Below, piece by piece: positions 63,727-64,000 of a stretch of 64,000 nt of DNA (position 1 is the stretch's first letter; every line of letters starts with the position of its first letter). Source of the stretch: Nematopogon swammerdamellus (lineage: Eukaryota > Arthropoda > Insecta > Lepidoptera > Adelidae); assembly GCA_946902875.1 (NCBI GenBank), contig OX336336.1, positions 28,413,558 to 28,477,557 on the forward strand, in the 5' to 3' direction. A model generated the notes under the pieces. It was not told the origin of the DNA. It worked only from the letters and a program-made list of their open reading frames with translations, and ran no database searches. The position numbers and the translations under genes are program-made.

Positions 63727-64000
63727 TAGGGTCCCGTATCCGGTATTATTACTAAGCCTACGCCGTCTGTCTGTCTGTCTGTCCGAGGGCTGTATCTCTT
63801 GAACCGTAACAGGTAGCCCGTTGAAATTTTCACAGAATATTATGGCCGATATAACAACAAATAATAAAAATAAGAAAAAGTAAAAAAACCCACAGGGGTT
63901 CCCATAGAAGAAACTAAAAAGTGTATGCGCGCCATCTACCGAAAAGAGTATGAAGCATTTTAACTAATCATGAATTTTAACCAATATAAAGCATTTCATA
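63727..64000 (-). repeat. GGCCAAGTGCGAGTC repeat, reverse, runs off the window
   Basis: Starts AGGGTCCCGTATCCGG and passes the (GTCT)n tract, GTATCTCTTGAACCGT, TTTTCACAGAATA and GCGCGCCATCTACCG. The end lies beyond 64000. Confidence 0.75.

Overview
This window is eukaryotic, AT-rich, intron-less-looking intergenic DNA packed with transposable elements, and no intact host gene can be supported. The repeats point to a moth or butterfly (Lepidoptera). They include several SINE families with tRNA-like heads, CR1/Jockey-like and RTE-like LINE fragments, the familiar lepidopteran repeats carrying GGCCAAGTGCGAGTC and CCCGCGGCTTCGC, and small hAT-like and PIF/Harbinger-like DNA elements. The species cannot be named from the sequence alone.

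Layout. 1-24381 is a mosaic of nested repeats. It holds SINEs of four modular types (called A, B, C and D here), LINE 3' ends with different microsatellite tails, a 126-bp-arm foldback at 1622-1898, a PIF/Harbinger-like element (7463-8239) sitting inside a SINE-C, GC-rich 10-bp minisatellites, and two 5'-truncated LINE copies that still encode reverse transcriptase (11914-12860 on +, 13190-14793 on -). 24382-42634 and 42687-61453 are two tandem, direct, nearly identical copies (about 20 small differences seen by eye) of one 18.3-kb block, separated by 52 bp of AT-rich sequence. 61454-64000 holds a SINE-D, a small terminal-inverted-repeat element, a promoter-like unique stretch, a long GAAAY pentamer array and another lepidopteran repeat.

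Each 18.3-kb block carries the same full-length, env-less Ty3/Gypsy LTR retrotransposon, inserted in a SINE-A. Its parts are 782-bp LTRs, a tRNA-Lys-type primer-binding site, gag with a SAP-like N-terminus and two zinc knuckles (the second lacking its His), a -1 overlap to protease-RT-RNase H, then RNase H-integrase. One frame break in RNase H is shared by both copies. Copy B has an extra 25-bp insertion that breaks the protease-RT frame, and its hAT-like element has an additional 492-bp tandem unit. The two LTRs of each element differ at one base that I found, and that difference is shared by both blocks, so the insertion came before the duplication. The block may be a real recent segmental duplication or an assembly artefact from two haplotypes.

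The most informative biology is the SINE repertoire. Three different 5' heads (tRNA plus 5S-rRNA-like composite, tRNA-like, and a GTGTGGGGCCGGTAC head) are combined with two 3' bodies. A shared central core links types A, B and C. Several copies have clean target-site duplications.
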